From positions 613,653 to 677,652 of the forward strand of contig JAEYGZ010000027.1 in the NCBI GenBank assembly GCA_023409535.1: a DNA stretch of 64,000 bases, given 5' to 3'. A model generated the notes under the pieces. It ran no database searches and was not told the origin of the DNA. It saw nothing but the letters and a program-made list of their open reading frames with translations. This document shows, piece after piece, positions 25,089 to 38,100 of the stretch; positions within the stretch are counted from its first letter, which is position 1, and each line of letters begins with the position of its first letter. This stretch comes from Bacillota bacterium (GTDB lineage: Bacteria; Bacillota; Clostridia; Lachnospirales; Lachnospiraceae). The position numbers and the translations under genes were made by a program.

Positions 25089-27368
25089 ATGGGGATGGAA
25101 GAACAACAAAAGAAGAAAAGACAAAAAACACAGACGGGGGAGCAGAAAAAGACCGAGCATAAACAATCCGAACAGAAACAATCAAGGTCAACATTTATTC
25201 ATGGTCTTGCAAAGCTTGTAAGTTATTTTGCTAAGTTTAAGAAGACTGTTTTAGATATGGCTGCCCTGGTCAAGACAAAATGGAACAATAACAATCCTGA
25301 AACAAAAGGAAGTACATTCTTTCCTTTCGCATATTTTATAGGATCAGCAATCTATCTTGAGGTATTATTTCATATTCTTATTTACCGCAGCATTGATGCA
25401 AAGGTAATCTATCCGGTTCTGTTTGCTATTCCTTTTGGAATTATGCTTACTGTATTTACAGGACTATTCAGCGGAAAAGCCGGAAAGGTTATTTATTTCG
25501 TTATGATAAGCCTGACTTGCCTGATATTTGAGGTGCAGTTGGTTTATTTTTATGTGTTTAAGGTATATTTTTCTCTGCAGTCCCTTGGCCTGGCAGAAGA
25601 TGCTTTCTCAAATTTCTACACGGATGTTCTGAAGGCAATTGGTGCAAATGTCGGCGGAATCGTAGTGCTGTTAATTCCCATTGTTGTGCTTGCAGTTATC
25701 ATGAAGGGGCGCATCGTATTTCAAAGAAGGGGAATGAGGCACCAATGCCTGTTGCTTGGGAGCTTTGCCGGCTTTCACCTGCTTGCGGTGCTGGCCCTTT
25801 TGGTATTTGGCAGGGCAGATTACAGTCCCTATGATCTTTATTTCCATTCCAAGGTACCTAATTTAAGCGGGGAGCAATTGGGAGTGGTAACAATGACAAG
25901 ACTGGATATCGGCGGGCTCCTGGATAATACCAGCAGTCTGGTATTGGCGGATACGGAGGGGATGTCCGAGGAAGTCATGAATACAGACACCATGGATTTG
26001 GCACCCACCTCTATACCGGTTCCGACTGCCGTGCCTACTTTGGCACCTGAAAATACAGTACCAGGTGTAACAACCACGCCTGTGCCAACCCAGCCTCCCA
26101 CACCAACGCCTATAGATACCTCCCCGAATATCATGAACATTGATTTTAATGCGCTGGCGGAGCAGGAAAAAAGTAAGACGATCAAAACCCTTGATCAATA
26201 TTTTGCTTCTGTTACGCCGACAAACAAAAATGAATATACCGGTATGTTCAAGGGCTATAACCTGATCATGCTGACTGCCGAAGGGTTTTCCCCCTATGCA
26301 GTGAACCCGGAAAAGACACCGACCCTCTACAAGCTGATTCATGAAGGCTTTGTTTTTAATAATTTTTATACTGCTTTGTGGCAAACCAGTACCAGTGACG
26401 GTGAATATGTTGCCATGACCGGCCTTATCCCGATTGGTACCAGGAGTATGTATCGCGGACGGGAGAACCTTTGGCCCTTTTCTCTTGGCCGCCAGTTTGA
26501 CCAGTTAGGAGTGCCAAGCAGGGCTTATCATGATCATACTTATACCTATTATCAGAGAAATGAAACACATCCAAACCTCGGTTATCTCTATAAAGGAAAG
26601 GGAAATGGACTGGAGCTTCCCACAGACAGCTGGCCGGAGTCGGATCTTGAGATGATGGAGGCTACGGCTGGCGAATATATAGGTGAGGAGCAATTTCACA
26701 CTTATTACATGACAGTAAGCGGACATATGAATTATACCTTTGTGGGTAACAGTATGTCGTATAAGAATAAGGCCCTTGTGGAAGATCTGCCCTATTCCGC
26801 AGATGGAAAGGCTTATATTGCCTGCCAGATTGAGTTGGACCGGGCTTTGGAATATCTGATCAAAGCACTGGAGGAAGCCGGTGTTGCAGACCGCACGGTA
26901 ATTGCACTGAGTGCCGACCATTATCCTTACGGCTGGGAGAAGGATAAGCTGGATGAGCTGGCAGGACACGAGGTGGATCCCAGCTTTGAGATCTACCGGA
27001 ACCATTTCATCCTGTGGAGTGAAGGGATGAAGGAAAATGTCATAATTGATGAGCCCTGCTCAAGCCTTGACATCCTTCCTACGCTTTCCAACCTCTTCGG
27101 TCTTGAATATGATTCCAGACTGCTGATGGGACAGGATATTCTATCGGATGCACCGCCTCTGGTTGTCCTCAGTAACCGAAGCTTTATCACCGATAAGGTG
27201 ATGTATAATTCCGCTGATGGTGAGTCGACCCTGCTAACCGACGAGCCCCTGCCGGAGAATTATATCAGTAACCTGAACAAGATTGTTAAGAATAAATTCT
27301 CGGTGTCCCAAAGTATATTAGATGAGGATTATTACCGGCATGTATTTCCGGATGAGAAAACGAAGTAA
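25089..27368 (+). CDS. LTA synthase-like membrane sulfatase
   Basis: A 759-residue protein of the lipoteichoic acid synthase/sulfatase family. After a basic, Lys/Gln-rich N-terminus there are about five membrane segments (~75-240), a Pro/Thr-rich linker (~300-345), and an extracellular sulfatase domain. The domain starts NLIMLTAEGFSPYAV and has the catalytic-Thr region TSTSDGEYVAMTGL (~430) and the metal site LSADHYPYG. LtaS-type enzymes transfer glycerol phosphate from phosphatidylglycerol to the growing polymer outside the cell. ATG 25089 was chosen over a TTG at 25068, which would overlap the preceding gene. Confidence 0.87.
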   Translation: MGMEEQQKKKRQKTQTGEQKKTEHKQSEQKQSRSTFIHGLAKLVSYFAKFKKTVLDMAALVKTKWNNNNPETKGSTFFPFAYFIGSAIYLEVLFHILIYRSIDAKVIYPVLFAIPFGIMLTVFTGLFSGKAGKVIYFVMISLTCLIFEVQLVYFYVFKVYFSLQSLGLAEDAFSNFYTDVLKAIGANVGGIVVLLIPIVVLAVIMKGRIVFQRRGMRHQCLLLGSFAGFHLLAVLALLVFGRADYSPYDLYFHSKVPNLSGEQLGVVTMTRLDIGGLLDNTSSLVLADTEGMSEEVMNTDTMDLAPTSIPVPTAVPTLAPENTVPGVTTTPVPTQPPTPTPIDTSPNIMNIDFNALAEQEKSKTIKTLDQYFASVTPTNKNEYTGMFKGYNLIMLTAEGFSPYAVNPEKTPTLYKLIHEGFVFNNFYTALWQTSTSDGEYVAMTGLIPIGTRSMYRGRENLWPFSLGRQFDQLGVPSRAYHDHTYTYYQRNETHPNLGYLYKGKGNGLELPTDSWPESDLEMMEATAGEYIGEEQFHTYYMTVSGHMNYTFVGNSMSYKNKALVEDLPYSADGKAYIACQIELDRALEYLIKALEEAGVADRTVIALSADHYPYGWEKDKLDELAGHEVDPSFEIYRNHFILWSEGMKENVIIDEPCSSLDILPTLSNLFGLEYDSRLLMGQDILSDAPPLVVLSNRSFITDKVMYNSADGESTLLTDEPLPENYISNLNKIVKNKFSVSQSILDEDYYRHVFPDEKTK

Positions 27369-27419
27369 GCGATTACGATTAACCGATATAAATTTGTGAA
27401 GAGACAGAGAGGAAAAATT

Positions 27420-28994
27420 ATGTTGCAGGCTATCAACCCCATACTTTCCGGCTTTTATCCCGACCCGTCCATATGCAGGGTAGGAGAGGAGTTTTACCTG
27501 GTCAATTCGACCTTCTCCTACTTTCCCGGCGTACCCATCTGGCGCAGCAGGAATTTGGCCGATTGGGAGCAGATCGGCAATATTCTGGACAGGAACTCCC
27601 AGTTACCGTTAACCGGCTGCAGGCACTCCAACGGTATCTTTGCACCAACCATCCGGTATAACAACGGAGTGTATTATATGATAACCACAAATATCTCCGG
27701 CGGAGGCAATTTTATCGTAACATCGGATAAACCCGAAGGCCCCTGGTCCGAGCCGTATTTTCTCGGAGAGGAGGCGCCGGGAATTGATCCAAGTCTTTTC
27801 TTTGATACGGACGGAACCTGTTATTACGTGGGGACAAGGCCGAATCCGGAAGGGGTAAGATACAACGGTGATTGGGAGATCTGGGTGCAGAAGCTTGATC
27901 TGGATACCATGAAGTTAACGGGGCAGAGCTTTGCCATATGGAAGGGCGCCCTGAGAGAGGTGATCTGGCCGGAGGGACCCCATCTCTACCGGAAGGAGGA
28001 ATATTACTATCTTATGATCGCCGAAGGAGGAACCGGCCCCAATCATGCGGTAACTGTGGCGAGGAGTAAAGATATTACCGGACCTTACGAGAATAATCCC
28101 AATAATCCCATCCTGACCCACAGGCATCTTGGCAAGGACTATCCGATCATCTATGTTGGACACGGTGACCTGGTGGATGATACCGAGGGTAACTGGTATA
28201 TGGTGATGCTGGCCAGCAGAAGATGTGAAGGCTATGTTGGGCTGGGACGTGAGACATTTCTGGCAAAGGTGGTATGGGAGGAGGATTGGCCGGTAGTTAA
28301 TCCGGGTGTCGGAAAGTTAGAGGATATTGTGGAGTTGCCTTACGCGGATGAGAGTAATCGGGTGCCTAAGGTACAGAGCTTAATGGATTTGGGGCCTAAT
28401 AAATATGATGTGGTAACGCTGCGCAATCATCAAAGTGAGTTTTATTGTAATGAGAATGGGCGGGTCAGGTTGAGATTCTTGCCGCCTACGATGAAGGATT
28501 TGGAAAGTCCGGCATATCTGGGCTTCCGGCAGTTGGGCTATGAGTATGAGGCTAATTTGAAATTTGAATTCAGTGGTTTAGGGGAAACAGAAGAGGCTGG
28601 TCTTGTCCTGTTGCAGAGCAATGAATATCATATGTTGTTTCGGGTGAAGACTGAGGGCCAGGCAGAGGGTAATGTTATGCTGCAGGTAGTGAAGTGTGTG
28701 AACAAAGAAGAGCACCTGCTGGCAGAAGAGGTATTGCCTGCAGAAGAAATTAAGTCAGATACGGCAAAACGATACGGACTTCGGCTTAAAATGAGAGGTT
28801 ATGGTCAGAAGGCAGATTTCATCCGGATAAACGGAGCAGACGAACGAATCCTTGCATATGCTGTGGACATTCATGAGATGAGCACAGAAGTAGCAAAGGG
28901 CTTTGTAGGGAATACGATAGGAGTGTATGCTTCCTCCTGCGGAGTGGAATCTCAGAACAAAATCGACATCATTGAGTTTAACATTCGGTATTAA
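27420..28994 (+). CDS. Glycoside hydrolase family 43 (beta-xylosidase/arabinofuranosidase type)
   Basis: A 524-residue intracellular glycosidase with no signal peptide. The five-bladed GH43 domain shows all three acidic residues: Asp in GFYPDPSICRV (~15), Asp in GIDPSLFF (~121) and Glu in WPEGPHLY (~183). The C-terminal ~200 residues form the beta-sandwich typical of GH43 beta-xylosidases (YLGFRQLGYEYEA and the final SQNKIDIIEFNIRY). It would release xylose or arabinose from short oligosaccharides. ATG 27420 has AGAGG upstream. No transporter or regulator for xylan is adjacent, so it may be co-transcribed with the envelope genes. Confidence 0.9.
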   Translation: MLQAINPILSGFYPDPSICRVGEEFYLVNSTFSYFPGVPIWRSRNLADWEQIGNILDRNSQLPLTGCRHSNGIFAPTIRYNNGVYYMITTNISGGGNFIVTSDKPEGPWSEPYFLGEEAPGIDPSLFFDTDGTCYYVGTRPNPEGVRYNGDWEIWVQKLDLDTMKLTGQSFAIWKGALREVIWPEGPHLYRKEEYYYLMIAEGGTGPNHAVTVARSKDITGPYENNPNNPILTHRHLGKDYPIIYVGHGDLVDDTEGNWYMVMLASRRCEGYVGLGRETFLAKVVWEEDWPVVNPGVGKLEDIVELPYADESNRVPKVQSLMDLGPNKYDVVTLRNHQSEFYCNENGRVRLRFLPPTMKDLESPAYLGFRQLGYEYEANLKFEFSGLGETEEAGLVLLQSNEYHMLFRVKTEGQAEGNVMLQVVKCVNKEEHLLAEEVLPAEEIKSDTAKRYGLRLKMRGYGQKADFIRINGADERILAYAVDIHEMSTEVAKGFVGNTIGVYASSCGVESQNKIDIIEFNIRY

Positions 28995-29040
28995 TTACTC
29001 TCAAAAGCAATTTATTAAAAACTTAAACGAATCATTCAGG

Positions 29041-29082
29041 CAGCTAGAGACCTTATATATAGGTTTTCTGGCTGTTTTTTTG
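29041..29082 (+). terminator. Terminator after GH43
   Basis: CAGCTAGAGACCT pairs imperfectly with AGGTTTTCTGGCTG, followed by a run of T residues at 29074-29081. Confidence 0.65.
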
Positions 29083-29171
29083 TTGATGGCTTGGTCGTAG
29101 GGAGAAGGTTCTATAGAAAAACAATGGAATAAAATGTAATATGGAGTAAATAAATGTAGGAGGTTATCGTT

Positions 29172-32100
29172 ATGAAAAAGAATCGATATATTGCGCTACT
29201 AATAATACTGGTGTTCGTTTTCGAAACGATTGTACCGGCAGATTTATTTTCATTAAGTAAAAATGTAGCATATGCAGATAATCAAGGGGAGCAAATTACG
29301 GCAGAGAATGCATACACTTTATCGGAAGAAGTGGAAGGCCATACCCAAGAAGCGAATGCATATGGACATAGCTCCGATGGGGATGAAATAGTTGATGCTC
29401 TTCTTCCGGAAGAAGCAGAGACGCAGAAATTACTGAATATAGATAATATATCCAAAACGAATGCGATATCAACCGAAAGGGATGCTTCAGAGGAATTAAG
29501 CGAAGCGGATAAGTTGAGAACATCAGATATCGGAGCCCTGGTTGAATCAGAGATGAGTTACTATGAGGAAGAAGGGTTTGATACAGAGACCTTATCTGAA
29601 GATGGCGGATATTATGATGAAAGTTTACCGATCGAAGCAGACGGGTCAATAGATGGCATACCGAATACGGAAGAAGCTCCTGATACAGAGCCGCTGCCGG
29701 ATATCGAAAATGGGTCCGATCCTGGGACGATACCGGATCAGGACAATATATCAGATTCTGACAATTCTGAAAGTGAGAATACGCCGGAACCAGAGGAAAC
29801 GGAGATACCAGATGGCTCCGATGAAACAGATCCATCTGGTCAGGAGGAAACACCAATGATAGAGGAAGACACCGAGGCACCTACAGCTCCGGTGAATCTT
29901 GCAGCTGTAGCTACAGGCTCAGCAATCACATTGAGATGGGAGCCCTCCAGTGATAATATCGGAGTCATTGGATATGATATCTATCAGGATGAGGCTTTGG
30001 TTGGATTTACAGAAGAAACCACTTATACGGTAAGTACAGCAGAAGCAGGGGTAACATATCGATTTACTGTTCTGGCAAGGGATGAAGCAGGAAATGTGTC
30101 TGAGGGAAGCGAAATAATAATCATAGTGCCCTCTGTTGAGAAGCCTTCCATTACTACGGCAAGAGCCGGTGAGACGGAGGTATTGCTGGAGTGGACAGAG
30201 GTAGCCTGGGCAACAGGATATGAAATCAGCATAAATGGGGAAATCACCGGCATTGGCAATATTACAGCCTATGTCCATACCTTTGTGCTTCCAAATACGT
30301 GGTATGAATACAGAATTCGGGCTTTGAACGGTGCCTATGCCGGTGAATGGAGTGACAGTATATCGGTACTCACGGCGCCCGGCAAGGTTACAAACCTGAC
30401 GGTTGCAGTGATTGACAGCAAAACAATTAAATTAACCTGGGATGCGGTTGAGGGAACAAAATCCTATGAAGTAGAGGCAAACGGGATAGTAATCGGTACC
30501 ACAGAGGAGAATACATACACGCATAGTAATGTCGATCCTGCCCAAAGCAACACTTACAGGGTCAGGGCTTTAAATGGTGAGTTGACCGGCACATGGAGCG
30601 ATGCTGCCGTCAGCAACCAGATAAATTATATTGCGGGAGGAACTATTTCACAAAATACGGTATGGAATGGAGGAACTTATGTTGTCCAAGGGGACATTAC
30701 CATAGCCCAGGGTGTAACACTACAGGTAGTGCAGGGAACGATTGTGAAGTTTAGACCTGGGATAAGTTTATATGTATCAGGTAAATTGATAGCTCAAGGA
30801 ATAGATGAAAAGCCTATCGTCTTTACATCGGAATACGATTCGGAGTATGGGGGAAGTGGAGTAATCGGTAGGAGTGAGAAATGGTACGGAATAAATGTAG
30901 AGAGTACCGGAGAATTTGCTGGTGATTATGTAAGAATAAAGGATGCGGGACGGGATTATTCTTCTGCCCGGCATGATGCATTGCACATAAGTGGCCTCGT
31001 AAATCTGAATCATTCACTGATCAAAGATTCATATGACGACGGAATAATAATTGAAACACAAAAAAGTGTCACAATACAGAATACAGTCATAGAGGATTCA
31101 AAAAGTGACGGAATCTACATATATAAGGCCGGAGGGGAAGCATTCACCTTAGAAAATAATACAATAACCGGAAGCGCTGGATATCCAGTTGCTGTTAATC
31201 TGGGTGGGATAACTTCCTCCTTAGTTATTCCGGGAATAAGTACGAATAATACCTATACAGGTAATTTACGAGAAGTCATATATCTGACAGGACAGATGGC
31301 AACAGACCTCGTATTGTCAGAGAATATATACTTATTAGCAAGCAGTTTAGATATTCCGGCAGGAAAGACATTAACAGTACAACCGGATGTGGTATTACTG
31401 TTTAACGGAAGCTTAAATGTATACGGGAGGTTGGATGCTATCGGTATGTCAGAGCACCCCATAGTGTTTGCATCGAGATATGATGCCGAGTATGGAGGAA
31501 GCGGAGTAACCGGAGTAAATGAGAAATGGTATGGAATTAGTGTAGAGAATACCGGAGAATTTACTGGTGATTATGTAAGAATAAAGGATGCGGGACGGTA
31601 TTATTCTTATGTCCGGCATGATGCATTGCACATAAGTGGATCTGTAAATCTGAATCATTTACTGATTAAAGATTCAGATGACGACGGAATAATAGTTGAA
31701 ACACAAAAAAGCGTGACAATACAGAATACAGTCATAGAGGATTCAAAAAGTGACGGAATCTACATATATAAGGCCGGAGGGGAAGCATTTACCCTAGAAA
31801 ACAATATGGTAATTGGAAGTGCAGGTTACTCCATCTATATAAATCTGGGGGGAATAACATCACCTGCGGTAATTCCTGGTATAAGCTTGGATAATATCTA
31901 TGAGATGAACGGAACAGATATTATATACATGACAGGCCAGATAACAGCTGACCTTATTCTTTCAACAAATGCATATTTAGCAAATGATATTTCTATTTCA
32001 GCCGGAAAAACTTTTTCAATTCAACCCGGAGTCAACTTACTTTTTCTTGCTGGCAGAAGTATCACTATATCCGGTCGGCTGGTTATACAAGGAACAAAGG

Positions 32101-35100
32101 AGAAGCCTGTAATCATGACTTCCTCCTATGATCCCGACTTCGGTGGAGCAGGTGTAACCTCATCCTCACATTATTGGGGTGGCCTTCGTATACAATCAAC
32201 CGGAGAGCTAGAGACATATTATCTTAAATTGCAATATGCCACAAGAGGGATTGATTGTTCAGGGAGTTTGACTTTAGTCAATTCGGAAATACATAACACC
32301 TATAACTCAGGTATTTATTATAATTCCACAATCCAGCCAACGATATTATATAATTCCTTTAAGAATAACTCTTATGGTTTATATAATGAAAGCTCCAGCA
32401 CTACCATTAATGCATCCTATAACTACTGGGATTCACTGTATGGTCCAAGTATATATGTACTGGTATACAATCCAACATCAAATAGCTGGTCGTACCAATG
32501 GGTAGGCAATGGTGTGAAGGTCTATGGTAAGGTCTCCTACACCCCTTACCTGGGATCTGAGATGACCATCCCGCTTCATTTCGGACAGTCGGAAGGGACC
32601 TATGCCCCTACCGGTAACTATTCCAAGCAGTATACCGACCTTATCATTGGTGGCTCAGAGAGTAATCTTGGTTTCACCAGAACCTACAATTCCCAGGATA
32701 CAAATGAAACGAGTATACTGGGCAAAGGCTGGACGTTTAACTATGAAGCAAATATCACGGATTACGAAGACTATGATAACATAAAGCTGGTTAAGCTGCC
32801 GAATGGAAGCCAGGAAGCTTATACAATAGCAGAAGACGGTACCTTTACCTCGAACAATACCAGAAATTCTCTTGAAAAATTAGCAGATGGTTCTTATGTT
32901 TTGATTACTAAAGAGCAAGAAAAATACGGGTTTAATACCAACGGTGTTCTTACCTGGATGGAAAACAAGCAGGGTAACCGTCTTGTTATCCATGTATCTT
33001 CCGCGGGCAAACCTCAGAGCATTACGGATTATGCAGGCAGGGAATACCATTTTGCCTATGCGAATGGTCTGCTCAGTTCAATTACCGACCCGGCAGGGCG
33101 GACAGTAAATTATGTCTATGAAAAGAGCAGGCTTACAGAGGTTGTTGCTCCGGAGGATATTACCACATATTATGGTTATAATGCTGACGGATACCTGACA
33201 TCAATCCGTGACGATAACCATAACTTATTAGAATCAGTCGCCTACCTTACCACAAATAAATTAACAAGAGTAGATCAGCTTACGGATGCCTATGGCAATG
33301 TGATGAACTACACCTATGATGACGTGAATGGAAAGACCACCATAACCGACAGCAATGGCAGGGTTACAACCCAGTGGTACGACAATACATACAATATTAC
33401 AAACAACGTGGATGCGGAAGGCAAGACAACCGCAGTCGTTTATACCACAGTTGACGGTGTTAATAAGTATGGAGAAACATCCTCCATCACTGACCGTAAC
33501 GGGAACACCACATATTATGAATATGACAGTCGCGGTAATGTAATCAAGGTAACCAATCCCGACTCCAGTTATAAGCAGTATACTTATGATGCAAAGAATA
33601 ATGTTACCAGCGAAAGGGATGAAGCCGGTAAGTATACTTATTATGTTTATGATGCGGCAGGCGCAAACCTGATGAAAATCGCCCGTCCCTTAAACGGTAC
33701 CGATGCTTATTCCGATACCGCCGATGAGAGCTTGTTTGCAATAACCCAATATACCTATTACGCACTGGGTGAGGCAGGCACAACAATTAAAGGATTGGTT
33801 AGGACGATAACTGATCCGGAGGGAAATACGACCGCTTATACTTATGATGAATATGGAAATGAAGCCACAGTAGCAGATGTTGAGGAAAATACTACAACCT
33901 ATACCTATAGTATCCTAGGACTTCTTACACATATTATCTCTCCGATGGGTGAACAAACTGCCATTGATTATAACGATAACGGCGATCCATTGACGGTAAT
34001 TACGGACGGCGGGGAAACGACCCAGTATATATATGACAATCTGGGAAGAAAGGTTCAGGAGATTACACCAAACCTGAATGAAATCATAGCCGAGCCAACC
34101 GGCAGCGAGGGCTACCGATATACCTATTATTTAAGCGGAAGTCTGCATTCGGTAACCGATCCGGAAGGTAACACCACAGTTTATACTTATGACCTGTATG
34201 GGAATGTACTGACCGAAACAAAACCGGATGAAAGCATCATTTCTTATGAATATGATGCCATGAACCGGGTGCTTAAGGAATACCTGCAGGAAAGCGGTTC
34301 ACCGGAGAGGACACTTAAGAAATCCAATGCTTATACCATCTTGACCGACAGAAAGACCCAGACGACGGAAACCGTATATTTAGACGATACACAGTCTGCT
34401 GTCAGTATATGTGTATATGATTATGCAGGCAGGCAAGTTAAACAGACCAATCCTGACGGCGGGATAATCACTACCGCATACAATAACAACGGAACCATAA
34501 ACACCAAGACAGATGCCTTGGGAAAGACCACTTATTACAAGTATGACGGCCTTAACCGGCCGACGAAACAATATACACCCTTTGCCGGTGGCAAGTATAC
34601 CTATACTGAGGTCATCTATGATAAAATCGGAAATAAGATCAGTGAAAGCATTGGTCTGGAAAGTGTAGCGCAGGGAGGAGTTCCTGCCACGCTGTTAACT
34701 ACTTCATACGAGTATGACGGCAATAACCGTGTGGTAACCAGGACAGATGCTGCCGGAGGCATCACTGAATATGAGTATGATGCTGATGGGAACATGGTGA
34801 AAGAGACCATTTTTATTGATGACAGCACAGCGAAGATTACAGAATATGGATACAATCACCTTGGTAAGGCAGTAACCATGCGTCAGCATGTACAGTCAGG
34901 GGATATCTATGGAAATTCCTTGGGATTAACAGCGGATCACTTGCTTGTAACAATTTATACTTATGATGCCGACGGCAACATGCTTACCATGACAGCGCCG
35001 GATGGCACTATGACCACGAAGGAATACGATTATCTTGACCGTCCTGTTACTCAGATTGTACAGGGCTTGGATGAGTTCGGCAATGCGGCAGAAATAACTA

Positions 35101-38100
35101 CTTCTGTGGTATATGATTATGCAGGCAACATTATACGATCTACCGATGCCAATGGTAATACTACCTCCAGCACTTATAATGCCATGGGACTGGTGACCAG
35201 AGTAATGGACGCGGAAGGCGGGGTATCTGCCAAATATTATGATAACGCGGGAAGGCTGATAGCATCGGTGGCGCCGGAAGATTTTGCGGAAGGTGCTGCA
35301 TTGGAGGATATGAACAGAGCGGTCTATACCTATGATTTAACGGGCCGGGTTATCCTGGAGCAGGATATCTACTATGACGAAGAAGCGGAAGCCTGGAAGA
35401 CGGTATATGCGAAGGCTTATAAGTATGACCTTAACGGCAACCTTCTTAAGGAACTTGATGCACTGGGAATTGACAGCGGCACCGGAAGCACTCTGACAGA
35501 ACGAATCAATACCGGTTATGGAACGTCATATACCTATAATGATGCAGGAATGCTTCTTACAACCTTATCACCCGTATCAAAGGATAAATACCTTAGCTAT
35601 GACATCAGTTATACCTATGATGCGGCAGGAAGAAAAACCACCGAGACCAATGCGAAGGGTGTTGTGACTACCTATTATTACGATAGTATGGGCAGAGTAA
35701 TAAAAACAACAGTGCAGGATGGTACGGCAAAGATAATACAAAGTGCAACCTATGACAACCTGGGGAATATCCTAACCCAAACGGACGGCAACGGCAATCT
35801 TACTGCCTGCACCTACAACCGCCTTGGTCTTGTAAAGAGCAGGACTACTCCTGGGGATGCTTCTGTTCCCGCTGATACGACCGTTTATCAGTATGATGCA
35901 ATGGGACGACAGGTATATCAGAAGGATAGTCTGGGCAGGGAGGTTATTGTAACTTATAATTATAACGGACAAGTTCTGACCCGGACCGAGCGGAAGGCGG
36001 ATGGTACCCAGAGCATTACTTCCTCCAATGCCTATGACAGGAATGGAAATCTCCGCTTTGCTACTGATGCCAACGGGGTCACCACGGAGCAGGAATATGA
36101 CGAATTAAACAGGATGGTACAGAGCAGCCTGACAGTGAATGGAGCAAAGCAGACGACCTCCTATACCTATGACAAAAACGGTAACCAGTTAACTACAACC
36201 GATTGGCTGGGTAATATCTACACCAGGGAATACGATGCTTTAAACCGACTGATGAAAGAGACAGATCCTTACGGTATCACGATAGAACAGTATGAATACA
36301 ATAACAATCATGTCCAGGTGAAGGCAATAGATGCTCTTGGAAATGAGATCGTCTATGCCTATGACAAGAATAACCGCCTGATTAGTACCACAAACCCGGA
36401 AGGTAATGTAAACTCCCAGACCTATGACAAGGTGGGCAACCTGGCGTCAAAAACGGACGGCAACGGGAATGTGACCAGCTATGAGTACGATGCCCTAAAT
36501 CGTCTCGTTAAGGTAACCAATGCCAAAGGAGAGATTACAGCCTACACCTATGACGTTAACGGCAATATGCTGACAAAGAAGGATGGAAAGGGTAATACCG
36601 TTACCTATTCCTATAATGCGGCCAATCTTCTCCTGACGGAGACGGATCCAGGAGGAGAACGGGAAGGCTATATTTACTATGCTGGCGGCAAGGTGAGAAG
36701 AAAGACGGATAAGAACGGCAGCATCATAACCTATAGCTATGATATTCATGGAAACCTTCTGACAGAAACCGCAGAGGGTGCCGGAAGTATAGAGGAAATG
36801 GAATATACCTACACCTATGATGCCAACGGAAATATGCTGACCATGACCGATGGAACGGGAACCGCCCGCCGTACCTATGACGAGCTGGGCAGAGTCCTGA
36901 CAAAAACTGTACCGATAATCGGGACAGTAACCTTCACTTATGATATAACGGAGGGTGCACCGGCAGGCAGCCATAGGGAAAGAACCACGGATCCGAAGGG
37001 GAACATCACTGTAAAAGAATATGATAAAGCCGGCCGTCTGGTCAAGGTCATCGCAGGAAGCGATACGGTAGTCTATACCTATTATGCCAATGGAAGCAGA
37101 AAAAGTGTTACCTATAATGACGGAACCAGAGAAGAATATACTTATAATGCCAACAGTCAGATCGAGACCCTGATCAACAGGAAGGCTGACGGCAGTATTC
37201 TTGACAGCTATGCCTATACCTATGACAGGGCAGGCAACCAGCTGACGAAGCATGAGATCATCGGAGGGGTGGAGAAAGGAACCACCATTTACACCTATGA
37301 TGAATTAAGTCGTTTACTTACGGTCACCGAACCGGTTGGCAGAAGCACGGCCTATGAATATGACAAGGCGGGCAATCGAAGCAAAGAGACAGTCACAACG
37401 ATGGATGCGGTATCAGGAAACACAATAACCTCTGTGAGTACATATACCTATGACAACCGGAATAGGTTGACAGATATTGCCACTAAGGTTAATAATATAC
37501 TTACCAAGTCAACAGTCTATACCTATGATAATAACGGAAACCAGCATACTACTGTGGTAAAGACCTATGCGAACGGAACAACCGTAATCTCAACTGTAAC
37601 AACCCAGGATAACACCTATGACCTGTATAGCCAGTTAATCCGCAGTGTCACAGAGGACGGGACCATTATAAACAACACTTATAATGCGGAAGGTTACCGG
37701 GTAGGAAAGGAAGTAATCACCGAAGGAAACAGAGAACAGACCCTTTACCTGTATGAGGCAGATAAGGTGATTTTGGAAACGGATGAAACAGGCAGTCAGA
37801 AAGCCTGGAACATTTATGGAACCAACCTATTAATCAGGGCATCAGGAACGGGGATATACCAATATCTATATAACGGACATGCTGACGTAACGGCTCTGAT
37901 TACACGGGAAGGGACCATAGCAGCTACCTACTATTATGATGCATTCGGCAATGTTTTGGAAAGCACCGGAAATGTGGATAACAGCATTCTTTATGCTGGT
38001 TATCAGTATGATATAGAAACAGGTCTTTATTACCTTAATACCAGGATGTATGATCCGGTGACGGCAAGGTTTTTGCAGGAGGATACCTATAAGGGGGATC

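Noticed and set aside
30835..32150. Possible assembly artefact or CRISPR-like repeat
   Set aside because: The repeat is in frame, long (about 645 bases) and coding, with graded divergence; it is a domain duplication rather than a short spaced array.
36495..37253. Long minus-strand frame (252 codons) inside the rhs gene, and other antisense frames there
   Set aside because: It is the shadow of highly repetitive YD codons on the plus strand; there is no ribosome site and no recognisable protein.
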